Assembly: GCF_050632745.1 (NCBI RefSeq)
Contig: NZ_JBODSD010000005.1
Location: forward strand, 248,001 to 312,000
From: Mumia sp050632745
Lineage (GTDB): Bacteria > Actinomycetota > Actinomycetes > Propionibacteriales > Nocardioidaceae
Reading direction: 5' to 3'
DNA: 64,000 bases
Shown: piece after piece, positions 25,235-33,753 of the stretch
Layout: each line of letters opens with the position of its first letter
Position numbering within the stretch: the first letter of the stretch is position 1
The notes under the pieces: model-generated
Seen by the model: only the letters and a program-made list of their open reading frames with translations
Told to the model about the DNA's origin: nothing
Database searches by the model: none
Translations under genes and position numbers: made by a program

Positions 25235-27559
25235 ATGGAGTCCAGCGTCCCGCGCCTTCCCCGCCAGGACAGCCTTCCGTTCCCCCCGACGCCCTCCGCG
25301 TCGGTCGCCGGGCGGACCATGCAGGAGTCGACCTACGAGCGGCGCGTCGAGCCGCCCCGCCTGGGTGAGGACGCCCCCAACGTCCTCGTCGTGCTGATCG
25401 ACGACGCCGGTCCCGGACTGCCCGACACGTTCGGCGGCGAGGTCCGCACGGACACGCTCACCCGGATCCGCGAGCAGGGCATCTCCTACAACCGCTTCCA
25501 CACGACGGCGATGTGCTCGCCGACCCGCGCCTCGCTGCTCACCGGCCGCAACCACCACCGCATCGGCAACGGCCAGATCGCGGAGCTGGCCAACGACTGG
25601 GACGGCTACTCGGGCCACATCCCCGACAGCACGGCGCTGGTCGCCGAGGTCCTGACCGACTACGGGTACTCCACGGCCGCGTTCGGCAAGTGGCACAACA
25701 CGCCGGCCGAGGAGACGACGCCCGCCGGCCCGTTCCACAACTGGCCGACCGGCAAGGGGTTCGAGTACTTCTACGGCTTCCTCGCCGGCGAGGCGTCCCA
25801 GTGGGAGCCGAACCTCGTGCGCAACACCACCAGCGTGCTCCCGCCCAGGCGCCCGGAGGACGGCTACCACCTGAGCGAGGACCTCGCCGACGACGCGATC
25901 GGGTGGCTCCGCAAGCACAAGGCGTTCGAGCCGGACAAGCCGTTCTTCCTGTACTGGGCGAGCGGCTGCCTGCACGGCCCGCACCACATCATGAAGGAGT
26001 GGGCGGACCGGTACGCCGGAGCCTTCGACGACGGGTGGGACGCCTACCGCGAGCGGGTCTTCGAGCGGGCGAAGGCCCAGGGGTGGATCCCGGAGGACGC
26101 GGTCCTGACGCCCCGGGACCCGAGCATGCCGGCCTGGGACGACATCCCCGAGGAGGAGCGTCCGTTCCAGCGGCGGCTGATGGAGGTCGCCGCCGGCTTC
26201 GCCGAGCACGTCGACGTGCAGGTCGGCCGGCTCGTCGACGAGGTCGAGCGGCTCGGCTACGGCGACGACACGCTGATCTTCTACATCTGGGGCGACAACG
26301 GCTCCTCGGGCGAGGGCCAGAACGGCACGATCAGCGAGCTGCTCGCCCAGAACGGCATCCCCACCACCGTCGACATGCACATCAAGGCGCTCGACGAGAT
26401 CGGCGGGCTCGACGTGCTCGGCTCCCCGAAGACGGACAACCAGTACCACGCGGGCTGGGCGTGGGCCGGGAGCACGCCGTACAAGGGGATGAAGCTCCTC
26501 GCGTCACATTTCGGCGGCACCCGGAACCCGATGGTCGTGCGCTGGCCGGGCACGATCACCCCCGAGGCGAAGCCGCGCAGCCAGTTCCACCACTGCAACG
26601 ACCTGGTCCCGACGCTGTACGAGATCCTCGGGATCACGCCGCCGCGCGAGGTCCGCGGCGTCGAGCAGCAGCCGCTCGACGGCGTGAGCTTCGCCTACAC
26701 CTTCGACGACGCGGACGCGGACGGGCGCCTGCGCACGCAGTACTTCGAGATCATGGGCAGCCGCGCGATCTACCACGACGGGTGGATCGCGTCCGCGTTC
26801 GGCCCGCGCACCCCGTGGGTCCCGGGGCTCCCCGAGGGCATCCACGACTGGACGCCCGACCACGACACCTGGGAGCTCTACAACCTCGACGAGGACTGGA
26901 CGCAGGCCCACGACCTCGCGGCTGAGCACCCCGACAAGCTCGCGCAGCTGAAGGAGACCTTCGCGATCGAGGCGGCACGCAACAGCGTCTACCCGATCGG
27001 CGGCGGCCTGTGGGTCCCGGTCTTCCACCCCGAGATGCGCATCTCCACGCCGTACCGCGAGTGGAGCTTCACCGGCGACATCGTGCGGATGCCGGAGTTC
27101 TGCGCACCCGCGCTGGGCAACCGCGCGAACACCGTCGTCATCGACGCCGACCTCCCCGATCGGGCGAACGGCGTCCTGTACGCCCTCGGCGGCGCCGGCG
27201 GCGGCCTGACCTGCTTCCTGGAGGACGGTCGTCTCTGCTACGAGTACAACCTGTTCATCCTGATGCGCACCAAGCTCCGCTCGGAGCAGCAGCTCCCGGC
27301 CGGAAAGGCCACGATCGAGGTCGAGACCGTCTACGCGGAGCCGCGGCCGGGCGGACCGCTCGACGTGACGCTGCGCGTGGACGGCGACGTCGTCGCGTCC
27401 GGGCAGGTCCCGGTGAGCGCGCCGCTGCTGTTCACCGCCAACGACTGCCTCGACATCGGCACGTGCCTCGGCAGCCCGGTCTCGCTCGACTACCACGACA
27501 AGGCACCGTTCCCGTTCGAGGGGACGATCCGGTCCGTGGACGTGCGCTACCTCGGCTGA
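25235..27559 (+). CDS. arylsulfatase (Cys-type sulfatase)
   Basis: A 774-residue sulfatase, long for the family. The formylglycine site is Cys94 in CSPTRASLLTGR, so it depends on a formylglycine-generating enzyme; none is seen in the window. Metal-binding aspartates are visible in VLIDDAG, and FGKWHN and WGDNGSSGEG also match the family. About 150 C-terminal residues form a beta-rich domain after the catalytic part. No signal peptide is seen, so the enzyme is probably cytoplasmic. It would release sulfate from sulfate esters. The ATG at 25235 follows GAGGAG and is preferred to the longer open frame. Confidence 0.9.
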   Translation: MESSVPRLPRQDSLPFPPTPSASVAGRTMQESTYERRVEPPRLGEDAPNVLVVLIDDAGPGLPDTFGGEVRTDTLTRIREQGISYNRFHTTAMCSPTRASLLTGRNHHRIGNGQIAELANDWDGYSGHIPDSTALVAEVLTDYGYSTAAFGKWHNTPAEETTPAGPFHNWPTGKGFEYFYGFLAGEASQWEPNLVRNTTSVLPPRRPEDGYHLSEDLADDAIGWLRKHKAFEPDKPFFLYWASGCLHGPHHIMKEWADRYAGAFDDGWDAYRERVFERAKAQGWIPEDAVLTPRDPSMPAWDDIPEEERPFQRRLMEVAAGFAEHVDVQVGRLVDEVERLGYGDDTLIFYIWGDNGSSGEGQNGTISELLAQNGIPTTVDMHIKALDEIGGLDVLGSPKTDNQYHAGWAWAGSTPYKGMKLLASHFGGTRNPMVVRWPGTITPEAKPRSQFHHCNDLVPTLYEILGITPPREVRGVEQQPLDGVSFAYTFDDADADGRLRTQYFEIMGSRAIYHDGWIASAFGPRTPWVPGLPEGIHDWTPDHDTWELYNLDEDWTQAHDLAAEHPDKLAQLKETFAIEAARNSVYPIGGGLWVPVFHPEMRISTPYREWSFTGDIVRMPEFCAPALGNRANTVVIDADLPDRANGVLYALGGAGGGLTCFLEDGRLCYEYNLFILMRTKLRSEQQLPAGKATIEVETVYAEPRPGGPLDVTLRVDGDVVASGQVPVSAPLLFTANDCLDIGTCLGSPVSLDYHDKAPFPFEGTIRSVDVRYLG

Positions 27560-27830
27560 CGTCGGCGGACACGGGGCGAGCGAGTCGCAGCGGTACGGCG
27601 TTCAGGGCGTATCATCGTCGTTGGACGTTGGCTGGACCCCGCGAGGACATCGACGCTCGTCATCTCCTCGGCCGCCGTGAGCGATCGCTCGGCGCGGCAC
27701 CGCTCGGTGGGTTCCAGGCGACGACGACAGTGCGACTGTCGGTCTGCGTCTCGGCCTGGCACCCGCCCGGCAGGCAGCCGCAGACGAGTACTGCGCCCTC
27801 GACGGGGCGCCCAGCTCCGGAGGAGATTCG
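27560..27830 (+). promoter_or_regulatory. promoter and structured leader of the SNF2 gene
   Basis: This 271-base region has no gene that I can support. A TATCAT -10-like element lies near 27610, which would give a leader of about 210 bases. The leader contains a 12-bp palindrome GAGCGATCGCTC (27679-27690) and a hairpin with CGACAGT/ACTGTCG arms and a GCG loop (27725-27741). It ends in GGAGGAG before a TTG start. I recognise no known riboswitch. Confidence 0.4.
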
Positions 27831-29963
27831 TTGGCTCGACCGACCAAGCGGCGACCGGACCCTGCCCGCAAGGGGGGCCCGCGACGTCAGCAGCGTGACC
27901 GCTCGGCAGGCAGCACCGACAACGTCGGCATCCTGCCGCAGCTCGCGCAGGCCGTGAGGGAGGTCGAACGCTCCGTCCAGCGCGGCACGGCGACCGCGTC
28001 GACGCGCACCGCGTTCCAGGTGGTCGCGCTGCTCGTGCGCGAGGAGCGCGCCCGCGTCAAGGAGGACGCGATGCCGGAGGCCCGGCGTACGGAGCAGCTC
28101 AAGCGCCTCGACGGCATCGCGACGATCCTGGCCACCACCGCGGCACGGGACCCGTCCCTGTTCTCGCTCCTCGCCGACGACGCGGTCCTCTCCCCCGCCG
28201 CCAAGACGCTGCGCCGCGAGATGATGACCGCCGCCGGGATGGAGGTCGAGGAGGAGCCGCCCCCGCCGGAGGAGGAGGCACCCGCCGCCCCCGACCGGCA
28301 GGTCGTCCCCCAGTCGGTCGCCGCACGGCAGCTCGCCAACCCGTTCCTGACCCCCGACTTCTCCGCGGCCCGGCCCCGGCGCTCGAGCGCCGGCCGCCTC
28401 GCGAACTGGGAGCTGATCGAGCCTCTGCTGCGGTCCTTCGAGCGCGGAGGCCCGGCCTCGAGCATGGACCTCCCGACGCCGACCACGCTGCGGACCCGCG
28501 ACGGGCGCGAGCTGATGCGCCACCAGGCGCAGCTGATCGCGTCCGCCGGCGACGGGCACCGGACCTTCCTGCTGGCCGACGAGCCCGGTCTGGGCAAGAC
28601 GGCGCAGGCGCTCCTCGCAGCCCAGGCTGCGAACGCGTACCCGCTGCTGGTCGTCGCCCCGAACGTCGTCAAGATCAACTGGGCCCGCGAGGCCGAGCTG
28701 TGGACGCCCCGGCACGCCGCGACCGTCATCCATGGCGACGGCACCACGATCGACGGGTTCGCCGACATCGTCGTCGTCAACTACGAGGTCCTCGACCGGC
28801 ACGTCGGATGGCTCGGCGCGCACGGGTTCAAGGGGATGGTCGTCGACGAGGCGCACTTCATCAAGAACCGCAAGTCGCAGCGCTCGCAGCACGCCCTCGA
28901 GCTGTCGGCGCGGATCCGCGCGCGGACCCCGCGGCCGCTGCTGATGGCGCTCACCGGCACGCCCCTCATCAACGACATCGAGGACTTCCGGGCGATCTGG
29001 CAGTTCCTCGGCTGGATCGACGAGCGCAAGCCCGAGGCGGAGCTGATGGAGGCGCTCGACGAGACCGGCCTCGCCCCGGGTGAGCCCGGGTTCTACCCGG
29101 CGGCGCGCAAGTGCGTCGTCGACCTCGGCATCGTGCGCCGTCGCAAGATCGACGTCGCCGCCGACATCCCCGCCCGCCGGATCGCCGACATCCCGGTCGA
29201 GCTCGACGACGAGACCGGACGCTCGATCCGTGCGGCCGAGCGCGAGCTGGCACGCCGCATGGTCGCCCGGTACGACAGCGCCCTGGAGCACCGGCGCTCC
29301 GGTGCCGTGGTCGACGGCATCGACCACGAGCTCGTACGCCTGGTCGCGCGCTGGGAGCGCGAGGAGGATGCCGGCGGTGAGGGCGGCAACGTCTTCGGCA
29401 TGATGCGCCGGATCGGGCTCGCCAAGGCGGGCCTCGCGGCCGACTACGCCGCGCAGCTCGCGCACAGCGTCGGCAAGGTGGTGTTCTTCGCCAAGCACCT
29501 CGACGTGATGGACGTCGCCGAGGAGACCTTCGCCAAGCGAGGGCTCCGCTACTCGACGATCCGGGGCGACCAGACGTCCGCGGCGCGCCAGCGCGACATC
29601 GACGCCTTCGTCAACGATCCCGAGGTCGCGGTCATCGTCTGCTCGCTGACCGCCGCCGGCGTCGGGGTCAACCTGCAGGTCGCGTCGAACGTCGTGCTCG
29701 CCGAGCTCTCCTGGACCGACGCGGAGCAGACGCAGGCGATCGACCGCGTCCACCGCATCGGTCAGGCCGAGCCCGTCACCGCCTGGCGGATCATCGGCGC
29801 GCAGACGATCGATGCGAAGGTGGCCGAGCTGATCGACTCCAAGGCGGCGCTCGCCGCCGCGGCGCTCGACGGCGAGATCGCCGACGCGCAGGCCTCGGCG
29901 GACGTCCAGCTCGAGGCCCTGGTCGCGCTGCTCACCGACGCGCTCGAGGAGCGCGAAGGCTGA
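27831..29963 (+). CDS. SNF2-family DEAD/DEAH helicase-like ATPase
   Basis: A 710-residue SNF2-type ATPase. The N-terminal 210 residues are basic, then acidic, and unassigned. The Walker A equivalent is DEPGLGKTAQA (about residue 250), the DEAH box VVDEAHFIKN (about 340) and motif III ALTGTPL. Motifs V and VI in the second RecA lobe are AAGVGVNLQ and QAIDRVHRIGQ. Family members move along double-stranded DNA or remodel protein-DNA complexes rather than unwind strands. Translation starts at TTG (27831) with a strong GGAGGAG site, which together with the long leader suggests restrained expression. No nuclease or methylase neighbours are present. Confidence 0.87.
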   Translation: MARPTKRRPDPARKGGPRRQQRDRSAGSTDNVGILPQLAQAVREVERSVQRGTATASTRTAFQVVALLVREERARVKEDAMPEARRTEQLKRLDGIATILATTAARDPSLFSLLADDAVLSPAAKTLRREMMTAAGMEVEEEPPPPEEEAPAAPDRQVVPQSVAARQLANPFLTPDFSAARPRRSSAGRLANWELIEPLLRSFERGGPASSMDLPTPTTLRTRDGRELMRHQAQLIASAGDGHRTFLLADEPGLGKTAQALLAAQAANAYPLLVVAPNVVKINWAREAELWTPRHAATVIHGDGTTIDGFADIVVVNYEVLDRHVGWLGAHGFKGMVVDEAHFIKNRKSQRSQHALELSARIRARTPRPLLMALTGTPLINDIEDFRAIWQFLGWIDERKPEAELMEALDETGLAPGEPGFYPAARKCVVDLGIVRRRKIDVAADIPARRIADIPVELDDETGRSIRAAERELARRMVARYDSALEHRRSGAVVDGIDHELVRLVARWEREEDAGGEGGNVFGMMRRIGLAKAGLAADYAAQLAHSVGKVVFFAKHLDVMDVAEETFAKRGLRYSTIRGDQTSAARQRDIDAFVNDPEVAVIVCSLTAAGVGVNLQVASNVVLAELSWTDAEQTQAIDRVHRIGQAEPVTAWRIIGAQTIDAKVAELIDSKAALAAAALDGEIADAQASADVQLEALVALLTDALEEREG

Positions 29964-30007
29964 GCCGCGGCGGTGCCGACGCCGCCGATCCGACGTAGGT
30001 TGCCGCT

Positions 30008-30802
30008 ATGGGGACGGTGATCGAGGGCCAGTTCTCCACCGGGCTGCCCTACCTCAGGCTGGGTGACGGCCCGCCGCTCGTCGTGGCGTCGGGGCTGACT
30101 CCCGAGAACGCCAACCCGACCGGGATGTGGCGGCGGATGTCGCTGTCCTGGGCGGCACCGTTCGCCGAGCACTTCACCGTCTACCTGACCAACCGTCGCC
30201 CAGGGCTGCCGGACGGCACCTCGATGTCCGACATCGCCGCCGACTACGCCCACGCGATCGAGCACGACCTCGGCGGGCGCGCACTCGTGCACGGGACCTC
30301 GACCGGGGGTTCCGTCGTGCTCCAGCTCGCGATCGACGCACCGGAGCTCGTCGAACGCCTCGTCGTGGCTGCTGCGGCATGCCGGCTCGGACCCCACGGC
30401 CGCCACGTCCAGGCCGAGGTCCTGCGCCTGACGCGGGAGGGCGACGGCCGGCGAGCGACCGCGGCGCTCATGGAGGGACTCGCGTCCGGGCCGCTGAGCT
30501 ATCCCCTCCGCGGCGTCGGCTGGCTCGCCGGCGGCGGGTTCGCGAAGGGCGACCGGTCCGACATGATGGCGACGATCACGGCCGAGGACACCTTCGACGT
30601 CGAGGCCGACCTGGGCCGGATCCAGGCGCCCACGCTCGTCCTCGGCGGGTCGGCGGACCCGTTCTACAGCGAGGACCTCTTCCGGCGCACGGCCGCCGGC
30701 ATCCCCCGGGGGCGGGCGGTCGTCCTGCCCGGCAAGTCCCACATGTACGTCGCAGGCTCCAAGGTCCCCGCCGCGATCGCGCTGGGGTTCCTGCTCGGCT
30801 GA
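30008..30802 (+). CDS. alpha/beta-fold hydrolase
   Basis: A 264-residue hydrolase. The nucleophile elbow is HGTSTGGSV (Ser at about residue 100), the acid is probably in GGSADPFYS and the base His is in PGKSHMYV. The N-terminal part lacks a standard HG oxyanion motif and has VVASGLTPENANP instead. A -10 element TAGGTT lies exactly six bases before the ATG, with no ribosome site, so it is probably translated from a leaderless mRNA. The substrate is unknown. Confidence 0.8.
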   Translation: MGTVIEGQFSTGLPYLRLGDGPPLVVASGLTPENANPTGMWRRMSLSWAAPFAEHFTVYLTNRRPGLPDGTSMSDIAADYAHAIEHDLGGRALVHGTSTGGSVVLQLAIDAPELVERLVVAAAACRLGPHGRHVQAEVLRLTREGDGRRATAALMEGLASGPLSYPLRGVGWLAGGGFAKGDRSDMMATITAEDTFDVEADLGRIQAPTLVLGGSADPFYSEDLFRRTAAGIPRGRAVVLPGKSHMYVAGSKVPAAIALGFLLG

Positions 30803-30807
30803 GCGTC

Positions 30808-30835
30808 GAGGGGCGGGTGCGCCGTACGCCCCCTC
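30808..30835. terminator. bidirectional stem-loop terminator
   Basis: The arms GAGGGGCG and CGCCCCCTC pair with one bulged C around an 11-base loop. The hairpin fills the 31 bases between two convergent genes, so it could end transcription from both sides. There is no clear U tract, as is common in high-GC actinobacteria. Confidence 0.55.
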
Positions 30836-31676
30836 AGGGCTGCGGGGCGGGCTCCGCCGCCGGGGCCACGCCGGCCCGCCCCTTGACGAAGAGGACCGCG
30901 ATGAACCCGAACACGATCAGGCCCACGGTCGCCGCGAGCGCGAGCCCGGCGAAGGCTCCGTCCTGGCCACCGACGCCTTCGTCGATCCCGCCGACCGACA
31001 GGATGGTCGTCGGGTCGGTGCACGCGTGGAGCACGATCGCCGCCCAGATCGTGCCGGTGACCCGCATCGCGAGATACATGCAGGTGCCGAACGCGAACGT
31101 GTAGACGAGCGTGAACAGCACGGTCGCCACCTCCATGCCCGAGATGAGGTTGGCGGTGTGCATGAGGGCGAACAGCAACGAGGACACGATCACGACGTAG
31201 CGCTCGGAGTGGCCGGCATCGCGGAGCACCTTGACGGCGAGGCCGCGCGTGACGAGCTCCTCGGCGACGCCGATGCACACGCCCGCGAGCGCGAGGGTGA
31301 CGATCTGGTCGACGCCCCAGGCGTCCCAGTCCGCGGACCCGACGTGGCCGACGATCGCCGCGACGACGAGCGCCGGTCCGATCCACATCCAGCCCCGCCC
31401 CGCAACGGGCTGGCGACCGAAGATCTGCCGCAGCCACCCGAGCCGGGCGGCGAAGACGACGAGCGTCACCGCACCGATCGCGATCGGCACGACGAGCGCG
31501 AGGAGGATGCCGGTCGCGCTGTCGAGCGGGTCGTCGCCGATCGCGTCGCCGAAGAGCCACCCGACGATCTGCCCCACGAGCACGTAGTACACGAGGTAGG
31601 CGACGACGATCAGGACGGCCTTCGCCGTGGTCGCGCGGTCCCAGAACCCGTCCGCGCGGGCAGTGCTGTCGGACAT
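30834..31676 (-). CDS. CPBP family intramembrane metalloprotease
   Basis: A 280-residue membrane protein with about eight predicted helices. It carries the CPBP (Abi/CAAX protease-like) motifs: EELVTRG, with the catalytic Glu pair, at about residue 140, then LLFALMH and VLHACTD, which supply the metal-binding His. The family cleaves membrane-embedded substrates; in bacteria some members handle bacteriocin immunity or signalling. A TAGACT -10 element lies six bases before the ATG on this strand, so the mRNA is probably leaderless. Confidence 0.85.
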   Translation of the reverse strand: MSDSTARADGFWDRATTAKAVLIVVAYLVYYVLVGQIVGWLFGDAIGDDPLDSATGILLALVVPIAIGAVTLVVFAARLGWLRQIFGRQPVAGRGWMWIGPALVVAAIVGHVGSADWDAWGVDQIVTLALAGVCIGVAEELVTRGLAVKVLRDAGHSERYVVIVSSLLFALMHTANLISGMEVATVLFTLVYTFAFGTCMYLAMRVTGTIWAAIVLHACTDPTTILSVGGIDEGVGGQDGAFAGLALAATVGLIVFGFIAVLFVKGRAGVAPAAEPAPQP

Positions 31677-31818
31677 GGCCAGAGTCTAGGGGCGCTCCCT
31701 CCCCGTGGCAGCGTCGTCTCGCACCCCTACGGTGAAGTCACACCGCAACCGACGACAGGACCCTCATGCTCTCTCCTGAAGCACGCGTTCCAGCATCGCC
31801 GGAAACGGCGGTCCACTG

Positions 31819-32115
31819 ATGTCGGGAGGCGACTGGAAGGACATGTTCGGCGCGGCCTGCGCCGGTGACGTCGAGCTGGTCCGCTACCACCTCGACCAGG
31901 GCGTCGACGTCGACTACGCCCACCCGGAGTACCAGTCCACCGCGCTGGTCGCCTGCATCCTCGCCGGTCAGGAGGAGGTCGCGCACCTCCTCCTGGACCA
32001 CGGTGCCGACCCCGGCCTCCTGTCGGAGCTCGACGAGGCGACACCGGTGCAGGCGGCACGACAGGCGCGGCTTCCCGGCCTCGAGGCGAGGCTGCGCGCG
32101 GCGACGAGCCGATAG
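31819..32115 (+). CDS. ankyrin-repeat protein
   Basis: A 98-residue protein with two to three ankyrin repeats. The visible repeat parts are ACAGDVELVRYHLDQGVDV, TALVACILAGQEEVAHLLLDHGAD and TPVQAARQARLPGLEARL. It has no other domain or signal peptide. Single-domain ankyrin proteins bind partner proteins. The neighbouring genes do not identify a partner. Confidence 0.8.
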   Translation: MSGGDWKDMFGAACAGDVELVRYHLDQGVDVDYAHPEYQSTALVACILAGQEEVAHLLLDHGADPGLLSELDEATPVQAARQARLPGLEARLRAATSR

Positions 32116-32234
32116 CCGGGCCCTTGGTCCTGCCCGCACGGGGCCCTTCGCCTCATGACGGCGGGGCGTGCGGGGCGAAGGATCGAGGTGCGGGCGGCAC
32201 CCGCGGCCCGCGCCTCACCGAGGAGATGGCGACC

Positions 32235-32777
32235 ATGTCACGGATCTTGATCCTGTACGGGTCCACCGAAGGACAGACCGCCACGATCGCGGAGCACGTC
32301 GCCGACGTGGTCCGGGGTCACGGCCACGACGTCGACGTCGCCGACGTCAAGCGATCCCGCCGCCTACGGCTCGACCCGTACGACGCCGTCGTCGTCGGAG
32401 CGTCGATCCACATGGGCAAGCACGACCACCGCGTGGTCGACTTCGTGACCCGTCACCGCGAGGCGCTCGAGCACGTCCCGTCGGCGTTCTTCTCCGTGAG
32501 CCTCGCCGCGCACGGCGACGAGGGCACGGCCGAGCGGTACGTCGAGGAGCTGGAGCGGCGGACCGGCTGGCGCCCCGCCGTGGTGGCACGCTTCGCCGGC
32601 GCGCTGCGCTACACCCGCTACGGGATCCTGAAGCGCCACATGATGAAGAGGATCGCGCTGGACAAGCCGGGCGGCCTCGGCACGGACATCTCGCGCGACT
32701 ACGAGTACACCGACTGGGCGGCCGTGGAGCGGTTCGCCGACGACGTCGTGCTCGCGCTCACCACCGAGCTCGCCTGA
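32235..32777 (+). CDS. flavodoxin-domain protein, HemG-like
   Basis: A 180-residue flavodoxin-fold protein. The FMN phosphate loop is YGSTEGQTA (residues 7-15). The segments VVVGASIHMGKHDHRVVDFV and KPGGLGTDISRDYEYTDW are typical of the menaquinone-dependent protoporphyrinogen oxidase (HemG-like) family. Many actinobacterial members of this family are of uncertain function. The ATG at 32235 has AGGAG at a good distance; an earlier ATG at 32226 is too close to it. No heme genes are nearby. Confidence 0.8.
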   Translation: MSRILILYGSTEGQTATIAEHVADVVRGHGHDVDVADVKRSRRLRLDPYDAVVVGASIHMGKHDHRVVDFVTRHREALEHVPSAFFSVSLAAHGDEGTAERYVEELERRTGWRPAVVARFAGALRYTRYGILKRHMMKRIALDKPGGLGTDISRDYEYTDWAAVERFADDVVLALTTELA

Positions 32778-32780
32778 CGC

Positions 32781-33467
32781 TCAGTACGGCAGCCCGCGAG
32801 CAGCGGCGTCGAGGGCGGCGTCGAGGCAGCCGAACAGGCGCTCGACCGAGTGCGCGCCGGGCGCGGTCGTCCGCTCGTAGTGCTCGACCGCTGCCCGCAG
32901 CGCACCGTTGACCGTCGCCGCGTGCACCTTCACCTCGAGGCTGTCGACGCTCCTGCCGCAGCGACGCGCGAGGATCTCGGCGAAGACGGGCAGCGCGTCC
33001 TCGTGCACGTCGAGCCAGACCGCGCGCAGCGACGGCTCGGTGTGCACGAGCGCGAGCACGGTGAGGACGTCCTCGTCCGGCGCGGCGACCAGCCCCGCCG
33101 CGTAGCAGCCGCGGAGGAAGTCGACGAGGCGGACGTCTGCGGGCCAGCTGCGCAGCAGCGCGGTGACCCCCTCGAGCGAGTCGTCGAGGAAGGGCCGGAC
33201 GCAGCTCTCCTTGGTCGGGAAGTGCCGCCACAGCGTGCGCGAGGAGATCCCGACCGCCCGGGCGATCGCGTCGCCCGTCGTCCCGGAGACGCCGCGTTCG
33301 GCGAAGAGCCGGACCGCCGCACGGGCGACCTTGGCCCTCAGCTCACGTTTCTGCCGCTCCGACAGCGGAGGACGCCCCGTCCGGCTGCGCTCACCGCCGG
33401 GCTGCACCGCCCCTGCCGATCCTGACACCCGACGACCTCGCCCTTCGCTCGTGCGTGGACCCATCAT
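32781..33467 (-). CDS. TetR-family repressor
   Basis: A 228-residue TetR protein. An Arg/Gly/Pro-rich N-terminal extension of about 30 residues precedes the helix-turn-helix (GTTGDAIARAVGISSRTLWRH). The C-terminal ligand domain is of unknown specificity. Start choice is uncertain, since ATG codons at 33467 and 33464 are equally placed. It is divergent from a secreted lipase gene across 286 bases and is the likely regulator of that gene. Confidence 0.85.
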   Translation of the reverse strand: MMGPRTSEGRGRRVSGSAGAVQPGGERSRTGRPPLSERQKRELRAKVARAAVRLFAERGVSGTTGDAIARAVGISSRTLWRHFPTKESCVRPFLDDSLEGVTALLRSWPADVRLVDFLRGCYAAGLVAAPDEDVLTVLALVHTEPSLRAVWLDVHEDALPVFAEILARRCGRSVDSLEVKVHAATVNGALRAAVEHYERTTAPGAHSVERLFGCLDAALDAAARGLPY

Positions 33468-33491
33468 CGCGACAAAGTTCCGCCCGAGATC

Positions 33492-33521
33492 TTGTCACTG
33501 AGCGACAGTAAGTCCTAGTGT
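33492..33521 (+). promoter_or_regulatory. candidate promoter of the secreted lipase gene
   Basis: TTGTCA (33492-33497) and TAGTGT (33516-33521) are 18 bases apart. The spacer contains ACTG-AGCGA-CAGT, and the imperfect palindrome TTACCAGCCAGTAA follows at 33525-33538. These lie between the TetR gene and the lipase and could be TetR contacts. The leader to the lipase start would be about 225 bases. I see no known RNA element in it. Confidence 0.4.
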
Positions 33522-33753
33522 TCGTTACCAGCCAGTAATGTTCTCGCACCACTGCTGCGACGGACGTTGCGCCCGCACCGGGGGATCCTTCCGCGGGCAC
33601 CGCCAGGCCGCTGCGCCGCACCTCGCCACCGCGAGCACCGCAGGCGGCCGCCGGTAGTACGTCCACGACCGCCACTCCCTTCTCGCGCACCGGTGTCCCG
33701 GTGGACGAGGCAGTCCGGGCGCCCTTGCATCCACGACAGCAGGAGTGACTCAC

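Noticed and set aside
27660..29753. 697-codon minus-strand frame opposite the SNF2 gene
   Set aside because: The opposite strand encodes a full SNF2 protein with all motifs; this frame has no recognisable domain.
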